From the NCBI RefSeq assembly GCF_000758305.1, contig NZ_CP009458.1, positions 1,984,001 to 2,048,000 of the forward strand: a stretch of DNA of 64,000 bases, given 5' to 3'. Positions 30,428 through 39,419 of this stretch are shown here, in pieces; the stretch's first letter is position 1; each line of letters starts with the position of its first letter. This stretch comes from Cedecea neteri (GTDB taxonomy: Bacteria > Pseudomonadota > Gammaproteobacteria > Enterobacterales > Enterobacteriaceae). The translations under genes and the position numbers were made by a program. The notes under the pieces are model-generated. The model made no database searches. It saw nothing but the letters and a program-made list of their open reading frames with translations, and was not told the DNA's origin.

Positions 30428-30612
30428 AATGTATAGACTCCGGCGCTTTCCTGGCGGTCGGCAAGCGGGAAGGCCATCAGCGGTTCAGCCATCGCCGCAA
30501 TGCGTGCCAGCTGCAACTCCAGCTCTTTTCGGCGCTCGTCGGTCAGCGGCACGGCGAGCAGTTGCTCCATCAGGGCAATGTAGTGCTGCCAGTCAAAAGA
30601 AGATTGGTTCAT
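30424..30612 (-). CDS. hpxX: HpxX, AtzG/GatC-like small subunit (DUF4089)
   Basis: A 62-residue acidic helical protein (MNQSSFDWQHYIALMEQLLAVPLTDE...) of the DUF4089 type, the expected partner of the HpxY amidase. I chose the ATG at 30612 because a GAGG ribosome site lies about 9 bp upstream; the ATG two codons earlier would be only 3 bp from it. It starts 12 bp after hpxW stops and overlaps hpxY by 4 bp. Confidence 0.85.
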   Translation of the reverse strand: MNQSSFDWQHYIALMEQLLAVPLTDERRKELELQLARIAAMAEPLMAFPLADRQESAGVYTL

Positions 30613-30623
30613 TCGCATTTTCC

Positions 30624-32207
30624 TCAAAAGCCTGCGGCGCTGCCGTTGCTGCGCGGGTCCCACGCACCTTCGAGCATGCCATTGGTGTGTCTGACGATGG
30701 CGCCGGCGTGGCCGACAATCTCGCTAAAGGCGGGGACTGTTTCTACCTCGTGTCCAAGGGCTTCAAGCGCGCTTACGGTGTCCTGGCTGAATCGGCTCTC
30801 AAGCTTGAGGCTGTCGGAAACCTGCCCCCAGGTACGGCCGAGCAGCCAGCGCGGCGCGCAGATCGCCTCCTGTAAATCGACGCCCTGAAGCACATAGCGG
30901 GTAAAGATTGTGGCCTGCGTCTGTGGCTGCCCGTCGCCACCCATCGAGCCGTAAACCAGCGTTCTGCCATCAGCGAGTCTGGCCGCCGCCGGGTTTAGGG
31001 TGTGGAACGGTTTTTTGCCCGGCGCCAGCGCCAGCAGATGCTCTGCATCGAGGCTGAAAGAAGCGCCGCGGTTTTGCCACAGCACGCCGCTTTTAGGCAG
31101 CACAACCCCGCTGCCGAATTCGTGATAAATACTCTGGATAAACGACACAGCCAGGCCGTTACCGTCTATAACGCCCATCCAGACCGTGTCGCCGGGGCCT
31201 TTGCCTTTACCCCACGGCGCGGCGCTCTGGTCGTCAATTTTTGCGGCCAGCAGATCCAGCTCTTCGGGATCTAACAGATTTTGTATTGAGGTCGCGATCA
31301 GGCGCGGGTCGGTGATATGTGTGTCGCGAAGCGCAAAGGCTTTTTTAGTGGCTTCCACAATGCGGTGTACGGTCTGAACTTCACTGGCGTTTGCCATCGA
31401 CAGGCGGTCGGTAATGCCGAGGATCGCCAGCGAGACCAGCCCTTGCGTCGGTGGTGCGAGGTTAAAAACTTCCCCGGCCTGGTGCTCAAGCCGTAGCGGT
31501 TTGGTGCGTGTTGCCCGGTGTGCGGCCAGATCGGCCGCTGTGACTGGCAGTCCCAGTTCGGCCAGCTCTTCGGCAATGATTGAAGCCAGTGGGCCACGAT
31601 AGAAACTGTCCAGGCCTTCAACCGTCATTCGCGTCAGGGTCGCGGCCAGTAGGGGCTGTGTGAAACGACTCCCGATCGCGGGCACTTCACCACGCTGCAG
31701 GAACGTGTCGGCAAAACCGGGAATATCAACCAGCTCGGCGTATTTGCTTTGTGTCGCGTTCGCCTGAGAGGCGGTGACCGGGATCCCGTCCGCCGCATAG
31801 CGAATAGCGTCTGCCATCAGGCGGGAAAGCGGCAACTGCCCGCCGCCAAGCTCTGACGACACTTTTAGCGCTTCTGCCCAGCCGCTCAACGTGCCGGGCA
31901 CGGTCAATGCAGCGCGAGTGCCGCGATGGGGAATGGCGCGTTCTCCCCGGTAGAAATCCAGCGATGCCAGTGAGCCGGCAGCGCCGCTGGCGTCGATGGC
32001 AACGGGTTCGCCTTCAGGCGGAACAATCAGCCAAAATCCGTCCCCGCCTATGCCGTTCATATGTGGATAAACCACCGCGATAGTGGCGGCTGCGGCGACC
32101 ATCGCTTCAATCGCATCGCCGCCCTGGCGCAGGACGGAGAGCGCACTTTCAGAGGCCAGGTGGTGAGGCGTCACCGCCATACCACCGGGGGCCATATTGC
32201 TTTGCAT
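30624..32207 (-). CDS. hpxW: Oxamate amidohydrolase HpxW (gamma-glutamyltransferase-like)
   Basis: HpxW hydrolyses oxamate to oxalate and ammonia in Klebsiella. The 527-residue Ntn-hydrolase precursor should cleave itself before the nucleophile Thr341 in the context GPGDTVWMG, giving large and small subunits. The GGT-like oxyanion segment GSMGGDGQPQTQA lies in the small subunit, and the N-terminal HHLASESALSVLRQGGDAIEAMVAA block is typical. The length equals the Klebsiella protein as I recall it. It is first in hpxWXYZ and divergent from the regulator gene hpxU. Confidence 0.9.
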   Translation of the reverse strand: MQSNMAPGGMAVTPHHLASESALSVLRQGGDAIEAMVAAAATIAVVYPHMNGIGGDGFWLIVPPEGEPVAIDASGAAGSLASLDFYRGERAIPHRGTRAALTVPGTLSGWAEALKVSSELGGGQLPLSRLMADAIRYAADGIPVTASQANATQSKYAELVDIPGFADTFLQRGEVPAIGSRFTQPLLAATLTRMTVEGLDSFYRGPLASIIAEELAELGLPVTAADLAAHRATRTKPLRLEHQAGEVFNLAPPTQGLVSLAILGITDRLSMANASEVQTVHRIVEATKKAFALRDTHITDPRLIATSIQNLLDPEELDLLAAKIDDQSAAPWGKGKGPGDTVWMGVIDGNGLAVSFIQSIYHEFGSGVVLPKSGVLWQNRGASFSLDAEHLLALAPGKKPFHTLNPAAARLADGRTLVYGSMGGDGQPQTQATIFTRYVLQGVDLQEAICAPRWLLGRTWGQVSDSLKLESRFSQDTVSALEALGHEVETVPAFSEIVGHAGAIVRHTNGMLEGAWDPRSNGSAAGF

Positions 32208-32329
32208 ATTTTTCTTCTCTTGCAGGAATTCCGCTCGGATAGGGAAATCAGAAGCAAGAGATGTTCCAGGTTGACGAGGATCGTTTCACTGTGTCAGGCT
32301 TCGATGAAACAAAAGTTACAGGAGTCAGC
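32208..32329. promoter_or_regulatory. Divergent hpxW / hpxU control region
   Basis: The region contains an inverted repeat GTTTCA (32283-32288) and TGAAAC (32305-32310) separated by 16 bp, a possible operator for the RpiR-type regulator HpxU. AGGAG at 32320-32324 sets the hpxU start. Confidence 0.4.
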
Positions 32330-33169
32330 ATGAAACAGTTAGACGAGCGGTTGCGGGCGTCATGGGCGCTTTTTTCCCCGCAGGAGCAGCGCGTGGCTTC
32401 ATTCATCGTTGACCATTTTGATGACTTGATCAGCTACAACAGCGCTGAGCTGGCGCGGCTTTCAGGCGTGTCCAAGGCCACCGTGAGTCGCCTGTTTAAG
32501 CGCTTAGGTTATGAACGTTACAAGGATATGCGCGAAGAACTGCGTACCCTGCGCCAGAGCGGGATGCCGCTGACGGAAAACCGCGATGCCGTGCAGGGCA
32601 ACACGCTGCTGGCGCGCCATTACAAGCAGGAAATGGCGAACCTTACTCAACTGGTGAATCAGCTGGAAGCAGGCCCTTTTGCCGAAGTGGTCACTGCCCT
32701 TGTGACCGGGAAGCGTCTGTTTATCATTGGGATGCGTAACTCCTGGCCGGTGGCGATGCACTTGCGCCAGCAGCTTTTGCAGGTGCGCAGCGGCGTACAT
32801 TTGCTCCCGCAGCCGGGGCAGACGCTGGCGGAAGAGCTGGTGGATATTGGCCCGGAAGATTGCGTCGTCACCGTGGCATTTCGCCGCCGGACACGCATTA
32901 TCAAGCCGCTGCTGGCAAGCCTGCAGCAGCGCGGTATACCGCTGGTGGTGTTGAGTGAACCCGGTTCAGTGGGGCTGACCCCCCATTCTGGCTGGCATTT
33001 GAGCGCGCCGCTCGATAGCGTTTCGGCGTTCGACAGCTACAGCAGCGCCATGAGCCTGGTGAATTTACTGGCTAACGCGGTGCTGCATGAGTCATTGACC
33101 AGCGGGCGTCAGCGTATCCATAATATCGCTGAATTGTATACAGAGCTGGATGAGCTCGAACAGCGTTAA
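32330..33169 (+). CDS. hpxU: MurR/RpiR-family regulator HpxU
   Basis: A 279-residue regulator with an N-terminal RpiR HTH (SGVSKATVSRLFKRLGYERYKDMREELR, about residues 45-72) and a C-terminal SIS domain that normally binds phosphosugars (LFIIGMRNSWPVAMHLRQQL). The start at 32330 is set by an AGGAG site 6 bp upstream. It is divergent from hpxWXYZ and ahead of hpxJK, so it likely governs the lower part of allantoin breakdown. The effector is unknown; for a purine pathway it is unlikely to be an ordinary phosphosugar. Confidence 0.87.
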   Translation: MKQLDERLRASWALFSPQEQRVASFIVDHFDDLISYNSAELARLSGVSKATVSRLFKRLGYERYKDMREELRTLRQSGMPLTENRDAVQGNTLLARHYKQEMANLTQLVNQLEAGPFAEVVTALVTGKRLFIIGMRNSWPVAMHLRQQLLQVRSGVHLLPQPGQTLAEELVDIGPEDCVVTVAFRRRTRIIKPLLASLQQRGIPLVVLSEPGSVGLTPHSGWHLSAPLDSVSAFDSYSSAMSLVNLLANAVLHESLTSGRQRIHNIAELYTELDELEQR

Positions 33170-33355
33170 TGCTCCTCACTGGTGCAGATGCACAGTTCGG
33201 GTGAGCCAAAAGAGTTCATCGTTTTTACCCAAACCTGTTTTTCCGTGCTGGCTTAGGTCTGTCAGCCGGAAAAAATTTTGCCTGCGGCTGGCACATTAGT
33301 TGCAAAAGATGATTATAAGAATCTTTTGTTTCAATCTCAGACTCAAGGAATCGCC

Positions 33356-34597
33356 ATGTTTGATATTCAGCAGTTTTCCCAGATCAACCCGCCGCACCGT
33401 TTGCTGATGGGGCCAGGCCCGATCAATGCCGATCCGCGCGTGCTGCGTGCCATGGCGAGCCAGCTTATCGGCCAGTATGACCCGGTGATGACGGGTTACA
33501 TGAATGAGGTGATGGTGCTGTACCGCCAGCTGTTCCGCACGGAAAACAAGTGGACGATGCTGGTGGACGGCACTTCCCGCGCCGGGATCGAGGCCATTTT
33601 ACTGTCGGCTATTCGCCCTGGCGATAAAGTGCTGGTGCCAGTGTTTGGCCGCTTTGGTCACCTGCTGTGTGAGATTGCCCGCCGCTGCCGCGCTGAAGTG
33701 CACACCATTGAAGTGCCGTGGGGTGAAGTGTTCAGCCCGCAGCAAATCGAAGACGCCATCAAAGCGGTGAAACCTCGCCTGCTGTTGACCGTGCAGGGCG
33801 ATACTTCTACCACGATGCTGCAGCCGCTGGCCGAACTGGGTGAGATCTGCCGCCGCCACGGCGTGCTGTTTTACACCGATGCCACGGCGTCGTTTGGCGG
33901 GAACGAACTGCTCACCGATGCCTGGGGGCTGGATGCCGTTTCCGCCGGGCTGCAAAAGTGCCTGGGCGGGCCGTCAGGCAGCTCACCGGTTACTCTTAGC
34001 CCGCAGATGGAAGAGGCAATTCGCCGCCGTAAATGCGTGGAAGAAGGCATTCGCACCGCCGCCCATCAGGACGGGGACGAAGAGATGATCTACTCCAACT
34101 ACTTCGATCTGGGCATGATCATGGATTACTGGGGGCCAGAACGCCTGAACCACCACACGGAAGCGACGAGCATGCTGTTTGCCGCCCGCGAATGCGCCCG
34201 CATTATCCTGGAAGAAGGTCTGGATGCAGGCATTGCCCGTCATGAATTGCATGGCAGAGCGATGGTGGCGGGGATTCAGGGCATGGGGCTGGAGACCTTC
34301 GGCGACCTTAAGCACAAGATGAACAACGTCCTCGGCGTGACTATCCCGACTCAGGTTCACGGCGAAGAAGTGCGTAAACTTCTTCTGGAAGACTTCCATA
34401 TCGAGATCGGCACTTCCTTCGGCCCGCTGCAGGGCAAAATCTGGCGCATCGGCACCATGGGCTATAACGCCCGCAAAGACTGCGTGCTGCAAACGCTCAC
34501 CGCGCTGGAAGCGGTGCTTAACCGCCTCGGCTTTAAAAGCGTTCAGGGCGAAGCGATGCAGGCGGCGTGGAACGTTTACGCGCAGGATGCCCGCTAA
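33356..34597 (+). CDS. hpxJ: Ureidoglycine/ureidoglycolate-glyoxylate aminotransferase HpxJ
   Basis: HpxJ is a PLP-dependent class V aminotransferase thought to move the amino group of (S)-ureidoglycine to glyoxylate, giving oxalurate and glycine. The 413-residue product has the PLP lysine Lys201 in SAGLQKCLGGPSG, the Asp in YTDATASFGG, and the N-terminal signature LLMGPGPINADPRVL. The ATG at 33356 follows an AAGGA site; an upstream in-frame extension is not like homologues. Its stop and the hpxK start share a base (TAATG). Confidence 0.9.
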   Translation: MFDIQQFSQINPPHRLLMGPGPINADPRVLRAMASQLIGQYDPVMTGYMNEVMVLYRQLFRTENKWTMLVDGTSRAGIEAILLSAIRPGDKVLVPVFGRFGHLLCEIARRCRAEVHTIEVPWGEVFSPQQIEDAIKAVKPRLLLTVQGDTSTTMLQPLAELGEICRRHGVLFYTDATASFGGNELLTDAWGLDAVSAGLQKCLGGPSGSSPVTLSPQMEEAIRRRKCVEEGIRTAAHQDGDEEMIYSNYFDLGMIMDYWGPERLNHHTEATSMLFAARECARIILEEGLDAGIARHELHGRAMVAGIQGMGLETFGDLKHKMNNVLGVTIPTQVHGEEVRKLLLEDFHIEIGTSFGPLQGKIWRIGTMGYNARKDCVLQTLTALEAVLNRLGFKSVQGEAMQAAWNVYAQDAR

Positions 34598-35838
34598 TGG
34601 ATGCTAACTATGCCGCAGTTGCCGCCCAGCGCGTCATGGACAGGGCCGACCAACTGGCCGCTATCAGCGAAACCTCGGGCCAGCTGACCCGCGTTTACCT
34701 TTCGGTGCAGCATCTGCGGGCGAATCAGCTGGTGGCTGACTGGATGGAGCAGCTCGGCATGACGACCTGGCAGGATGCGGTCGGCAATGTTTGTGGGCGC
34801 TACGAGGGCAGGCAAGAAGGCGCGCAGGCGATTCTGCTCGGGTCTCATCTTGATACGGTGCGCAATGCGGGCCGCTACGATGGGATGCTCGGCGTGCTGT
34901 GCGCCCTGGAAGTTGTCGCCTACCTCTATCAAAACAATATCCAGCTCGAACAGGCCATCGAAATTGTCGGCTTTGGCGATGAAGAGGGCACCCGCTTCGG
35001 GGTCACGCTGCTGGGGAGCCGGGGCATCACCGGCAGCTGGCCGGAGCATTGGCTGAGCTGTGAAGATGCCAGCGGCGTCAGCGTGGCGCAGGCCATGACG
35101 ATTGCCGGGCTGGATCCCACCCGGATTGCCAGCGCAGAGCGGCCGAAAAGCGATTTCAGCGCCTATCTGGAACTGCATATCGAGCAGGGACCGGTGCTGG
35201 AAGAGCAGGGGCTGGCGCTGGGCGTGGTCACGGCCATTAACGGCGCCCGCCGCCTGAACTGCAGCTTTACCGGCCATGCGGGCCATGCCGGAACGGTGCC
35301 GATGGCGCTGCGCAAAGATGCGCTGGCCGCCGCCGCCGAGTGGATGACCTTTATTGAATCTGCCACGCGCCGCCACGGCCCCGACGAAGTGGCCACGGTG
35401 GGAACGTTAAGCTGCGCGCCAGGCGCGGTGAATGTTATCCCTGGCGACGTTCAGCTTACGCTGGATATTCGCAGCCCGCGGGATGAAAGCCTGGTTAGCT
35501 TGCTGGGTCAGCTTCTTGCCGAAGGGGAAGCGATTGCCGCCCGTCGCGGGATTCAGTTTAGTGCAGAAGCCTACTACGCTATTCCGGCCACGCCGTGTGA
35601 TGCGACGTTGCAGGCAACGCTAACGCAGGCGGTGAGTGAAGTTCAGGGGCGGAGCCTGTCGTTGCCTAGCGGTGCAGGGCACGACGCCATCGCCATCGCC
35701 GAGCGTTGGCCGAGCGCGATGCTGTTCGTTCGCTGCGAGAAGGGGATAAGTCACCATCCGGCGGAGTCCGTCATTGAAAGCGACGTGGCGCTTGCGGTGC
35801 AGGCTTACACTCGCGCCGTCACTCTGCTGGCGGAATAA
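34597..35838 (+). CDS. hpxK: Allantoate amidohydrolase HpxK
   Basis: HpxK hydrolyses allantoate to ureidoglycine (or ureidoglycolate), CO2 and ammonia. The 413-residue M20-family metallohydrolase has the metal ligands His84 and Asp86 (GSHLDTVRNAGRYDG) with bridging Asp95, then the catalytic and ligand Glu129 and Glu130 (GFGDEEGTRFG). A His in LELHIEQGPVL and the terminal His (ISHHPAE) complete the site. The dimerisation domain contains FTGHAGHAGTVPM. It is coupled to hpxJ by a one-base overlap and ends at a strong terminator. Confidence 0.92.
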   Translation: MDANYAAVAAQRVMDRADQLAAISETSGQLTRVYLSVQHLRANQLVADWMEQLGMTTWQDAVGNVCGRYEGRQEGAQAILLGSHLDTVRNAGRYDGMLGVLCALEVVAYLYQNNIQLEQAIEIVGFGDEEGTRFGVTLLGSRGITGSWPEHWLSCEDASGVSVAQAMTIAGLDPTRIASAERPKSDFSAYLELHIEQGPVLEEQGLALGVVTAINGARRLNCSFTGHAGHAGTVPMALRKDALAAAAEWMTFIESATRRHGPDEVATVGTLSCAPGAVNVIPGDVQLTLDIRSPRDESLVSLLGQLLAEGEAIAARRGIQFSAEAYYAIPATPCDATLQATLTQAVSEVQGRSLSLPSGAGHDAIAIAERWPSAMLFVRCEKGISHHPAESVIESDVALAVQAYTRAVTLLAE

Positions 35839-35843
35839 TAAAA

Positions 35844-35867
35844 AAACCGGCCTGAACGGGCCGGTTT
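35844..35867. terminator. Bidirectional terminator between hpxK and yafV
   Basis: A 9-bp stem AAACCGGCC/GGCCGGTTT with a 6-nt loop, A-run before and T-rich after, between convergent genes. It marks the end of the hpx block. Confidence 0.88.
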
Positions 35868-35882
35868 CTTCCTACTTCATGC

Positions 35883-36653
35883 TCACAGGCTGAAAGGATC
35901 TGCATCCTGCCAGGCCGGGAATTTCTCCCGATACTCCCGCAGCGCAATCAGCGAAAGATCGGCATCAAGTCTGGCTGCCTGGTGTGGCTCAACGCTAGCC
36001 AGGATCTCGCCCTGCGGGCTGATAATCCGGCTGTCGCCCCGGTAATGGTGGCCGTTGCCGTCGGTGCCCACGCGGTTGCAGCCAGCCACATAAGCCTGGT
36101 TCTCGATTGCGCGCGCCTGGAGCAGGCTTTGCCAGTGCAGCGAGCGCGGCGCGGGCCAGTTGGCGACGTACAGCGCCAGATCGTAATCGTTGCGGTTGCG
36201 GGACCACACCGGGAAGCGCAGGTCGTAGCAAACCAGCGGTAAAATACGCCAGCCCTTCCACTCAATAATCACGCGTTCTTCCCCGGCCTGATAATGATGA
36301 TGCTCATCGGCCATGCGGAACAGGTGGCGCTTATCGTAAAAGTGGACTTTGCCGTCCGGCTGAACCAGCAGGAAGCGGTTCACCGGCCCTCGTTCGGTTT
36401 GCAGAGCGGCGCTGCCGGCGATCATCGCCTGCGTTTGCTGGGCTTTGAACTGCATCCAGTCAATCACTTCCTGTTCCGGCATTGACTGCACGGCGGCTTC
36501 CATCGCAAAGCCGGTGGTGAACATTTCCGGCAGAATAATCAGGTCACGCCCGCGCACGCCTTCCAGCAGCACATCAAAGTGACGCAGGTTTGCGGCACCG
36601 TCCATCCAGACGAGCGGTTGTTGCAGAACGGAAACTTTCAGACCAGACACCAT
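35883..36653 (-). CDS. yafV: Omega-amidase YafV (nitrilase superfamily)
   Basis: YafV hydrolyses alpha-ketoglutaramate and related omega-amides, a metabolite-repair role. The 256-residue product equals E. coli YafV in length. The nitrilase triad is visible: Glu in ILPEMFTTGF, Lys in YDKRHLF, and Cys in LPLVCYDLRFP. The start at MVSGLKVSVLQQPLVWMDG is set by homology; the upstream 21 codons are not conserved. It is the first core gene to the right of the hpx block. Confidence 0.94.
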   Translation of the reverse strand: MVSGLKVSVLQQPLVWMDGAANLRHFDVLLEGVRGRDLIILPEMFTTGFAMEAAVQSMPEQEVIDWMQFKAQQTQAMIAGSAALQTERGPVNRFLLVQPDGKVHFYDKRHLFRMADEHHHYQAGEERVIIEWKGWRILPLVCYDLRFPVWSRNRNDYDLALYVANWPAPRSLHWQSLLQARAIENQAYVAGCNRVGTDGNGHHYRGDSRIISPQGEILASVEPHQAARLDADLSLIALREYREKFPAWQDADPFSL

Positions 36654-36720
36654 CGGCAGCCTCTTAGCAGAATATTTCTTCCACTTTAGCACGAGAAAAC
36701 GTGCTTTTGTTGGCAATAAA

Positions 36721-36740
36721 AACCCCGCTTTCGCGGGGTT
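36721..36740 (-). terminator. Terminator after fadE
   Basis: An 8-bp stem AACCCCGC/GCGGGGTT with loop TTTC. On the minus strand a TTTTTATT run follows. Confidence 0.88.
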
Positions 36741-36745
36741 AATGG

Positions 36746-39190
36746 TTAGGCGGCTTCAACCTTTCTGTGCTTTTCCGGCACCTTCACCGGCTGTGTTGCC
36801 AGTGCCTCCGGATCAAACTCATCCACGTTGATGCTGCGCAGGCGGCTGGCTTCGGCTTTGGTCAGAATCGCCGCTTCATCGGCGGTGATCTTGCCTTCAC
36901 CCAGCAGCTGCTTCGCCAGTTCATCCAGGCGAGTGAACGGCAGGTTGCGCTTCAGCTCTTTGCACACGCGCTGGTGGATTGGCTCGGCGGCCATAATATC
37001 CAGCAGGGCGGCTTCCAGCAGGCCAGCAGGGTTATGCTCGCTTGGCGTCAGGTACTGACCACGTCCAATACGCGAACGGGTTGCGGACGGCACTTGCAGG
37101 ATTTTCGCCAGCTTGTGGTCAAGCGCATCGGACGGCGCATCGTAACGGCGACCCAGCGGGAAGATAACCAGGCGCAGCGTACCGGCCACAAAGCGGTTCG
37201 GGAAGTTGCGCAGCAGGTCATCAATCGCCTGTTCGGCCTGGAACAGTGCATCCTGCACGCCCCAATGAACCAGCGGCAGATCGGCTTCGTTACGACCTTC
37301 GTCTTCGTAGCGTTTCAGCACCGCCGTCGCCAGATAAAGCTGGCTCAGCACATCCCCCAGGCGAGCAGAGATACGCTCCCGGCGCTTCAGGCTACCGCCC
37401 AGCACGGCCATAGAGACATCCGACAGCAGCGCCAGGTTTGCGCTCAGGCGGTTGATGTACTGGTAGTAGCGTTTAGTCGCATCGCGGGTTGGCGTGCTGC
37501 TGCCGAGGCCGTTGGTCAGGCCCAGCCACAGGCTGCGCATTTTGTTGCTGCCCACGTGGCCGATATGCTTGAACAGCAGCTTATCGAAGGCATTCACATC
37601 GTTATTCTGCGCCGCGGCCATTTCTTCAAGCACGTACGGATGGCAGCGAATTGCGCCCTGGCCGAAGATGATCATGCTGCGGGTCAGAATGTTGGCGCCT
37701 TCAACGGTGATAGCAATTGGGGCACCCTGGTAAGCACGGGCCACGAAGTTAGTGTCACCGAGCATAATGCCTTTCCCGCCGACGATATCCATCGCATCAA
37801 GAATGGCGCGCTGGCCGCGGTGGGTACAGTGGTACTTAACAATCGCAGACAGTACGGCAGGTTTCTCACCGAGCACGATGCCGTAGGTAATTAAAGAGGC
37901 TGCAGCATCCATAACATAGGCGTTACCGGCGATGCGTGCCAGCGGCTCTTCAATCCCTTCCATTTTGCCGATAGAGATTTTGAACTGACGGCGGATGTGA
38001 GCGTAAGCGCCCGTTGCCATTGCCACGGATTTCAGGCCGCCGGTGGCGTTAGACGGCAGAGTAATGCCGCGACCTACGGACAGGCACTCAACCAGCATAC
38101 GCCAGCCCTGGCCGGCCATTTTCGGGCCACCGATAATAAAGTCGATAGGGACAAAGATGTCTTGCCCACGGGTTGGGCCGTTCTGGAACGGCACGTTCAG
38201 CGGGAAGTGACGCTTGCCGATTTCCACGCCAGGGGTGTGGGTTGGGATCAGCGCACAGGTAATGCCGAGGTCTTCTTCGCCGCCGAGCAGGCGGTTCGGG
38301 TCAGACAATTTAAACGCCAGGCCCAGCACGGTGGCGATAGGGGCGAGAGTGATATAGCGTTTGTTCCAGGTCAGGCGCATACCGAGCACCTGTTCACCCT
38401 GCCATTCACCCATGCAAACCACGCCGCTGTCCGGGATTGCACCGGCATCGGAACCGGCTTCCGGGCTGGTCAGCGCGAAGCAAGGAATTTCCAGACCGCG
38501 CGCCAGGCGTGGCAGGTAGTGATCTTTTTGCTCTTCGGTACCGTAATGCTGCAGCAGTTCGCCAGGGCCTAAAGAGTTAGGCACGCCGACGGTAATCGCC
38601 AGGATCCCGGAAACGCCGGACAGTTTTTGCAGCACGCGAGCCTGTGCATAGGCAGAAAACTCGAGGCCGCCGTACTCTTTTTTGATGATCATCGCGAAGA
38701 AGCGATGCTCTTTCAGGTAAGCCCACAGCTCAGGGGGCAGGTCGGCCAGTTCATGGGTGATCTGGAAGTCGTTCGCCATGCGGCAGGCTTCTTCCACCGG
38801 GCCATCAAGGAACGCCTGTTCCTCTTCGGTCAGCTTTGGCTGCGGGTAGTTATGCAGTTTCTGCCAGTCCGGCTTGCCGCGGAACAGATCGCCTTCCCAC
38901 CAGGTCGTCCCGGCGTCGATAGCTTCTTTTTCGGTACGGGACATTGGCGGCATGACTTTACGGAAGCCACGGAAGACCGGCGCGGAGATCAGCGATTTAC
39001 GCAGCGGGGTCACCAGCAGCGGCACCAGAATCACCGCCAGCGGAACCAGCACCCAGAAAGACCAGATGCCAGCGAAGCCCAGCGCGGCAGTCCACGCGAG
39101 CAGAATCACGCTGCTAAGCAGCAGATTTGCCTGGTGATAGAACAACACACCCAGCAGAACAACGGTAAGGACAATGCTTAAAATCAACAT
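36746..39190 (-). CDS. fadE: Acyl-CoA dehydrogenase FadE
   Basis: FadE carries out the first, FAD-dependent step of fatty-acid beta-oxidation. The 814-residue product equals E. coli FadE. It has two or three N-terminal hydrophobic segments (about residues 1-60) that may tether it to the membrane, an acyl-CoA dehydrogenase core with CFALTSPEAGSDAGAIPD, and the long C-terminal extension of the enterobacterial type ending KVPEKHRKVEAA. The start MLILSIVLTVVLLGVLFYH is preferred to a longer frame beginning 63 codons upstream. A FadR site lies just ahead of the start codon. Confidence 0.96.
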   Translation of the reverse strand: MLILSIVLTVVLLGVLFYHQANLLLSSVILLAWTAALGFAGIWSFWVLVPLAVILVPLLVTPLRKSLISAPVFRGFRKVMPPMSRTEKEAIDAGTTWWEGDLFRGKPDWQKLHNYPQPKLTEEEQAFLDGPVEEACRMANDFQITHELADLPPELWAYLKEHRFFAMIIKKEYGGLEFSAYAQARVLQKLSGVSGILAITVGVPNSLGPGELLQHYGTEEQKDHYLPRLARGLEIPCFALTSPEAGSDAGAIPDSGVVCMGEWQGEQVLGMRLTWNKRYITLAPIATVLGLAFKLSDPNRLLGGEEDLGITCALIPTHTPGVEIGKRHFPLNVPFQNGPTRGQDIFVPIDFIIGGPKMAGQGWRMLVECLSVGRGITLPSNATGGLKSVAMATGAYAHIRRQFKISIGKMEGIEEPLARIAGNAYVMDAAASLITYGIVLGEKPAVLSAIVKYHCTHRGQRAILDAMDIVGGKGIMLGDTNFVARAYQGAPIAITVEGANILTRSMIIFGQGAIRCHPYVLEEMAAAQNNDVNAFDKLLFKHIGHVGSNKMRSLWLGLTNGLGSSTPTRDATKRYYQYINRLSANLALLSDVSMAVLGGSLKRRERISARLGDVLSQLYLATAVLKRYEDEGRNEADLPLVHWGVQDALFQAEQAIDDLLRNFPNRFVAGTLRLVIFPLGRRYDAPSDALDHKLAKILQVPSATRSRIGRGQYLTPSEHNPAGLLEAALLDIMAAEPIHQRVCKELKRNLPFTRLDELAKQLLGEGKITADEAAILTKAEASRLRSINVDEFDPEALATQPVKVPEKHRKVEAA

Positions 39191-39210
39191 AAAGAAAGCT
39201 CCCTTGCTTG

Positions 39211-39228
39211 TAGGAGGTCTGACCACTT
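39211..39228 (-). promoter_or_regulatory. FadR operator upstream of fadE
   Basis: The minus strand reads AAGTGGTCAGACCTCCTA, matching the FadR core TGGTCNGACC. It lies 21-38 bp upstream of the fadE ATG, where bound FadR would block transcription until long-chain acyl-CoA releases it. Confidence 0.8.
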
Positions 39229-39419
39229 GTGATGTATTGGTTGTAGTGGATGTTGCTTTCTTTAGCAATGTGTTTACAAAATAATTACAACCTTGCTCAC
39301 ATTGTTGCCGCACTTCCGAGGAAAACCCCGGCTTAACGCGTGGGGTTACGCTTCTCGCTTTCGGCGCTATCCGGTACACTGCGGGATGTGAAATTCACTC
39401 AAACCTCAAGGACCTCCTC

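Noticed and set aside
36767..37894. 375-codon plus-strand ORF inside fadE
   Set aside because: Antisense to fadE, histidine- and glutamine-rich in the way antisense frames of G+C-rich genes are; no domain visible.
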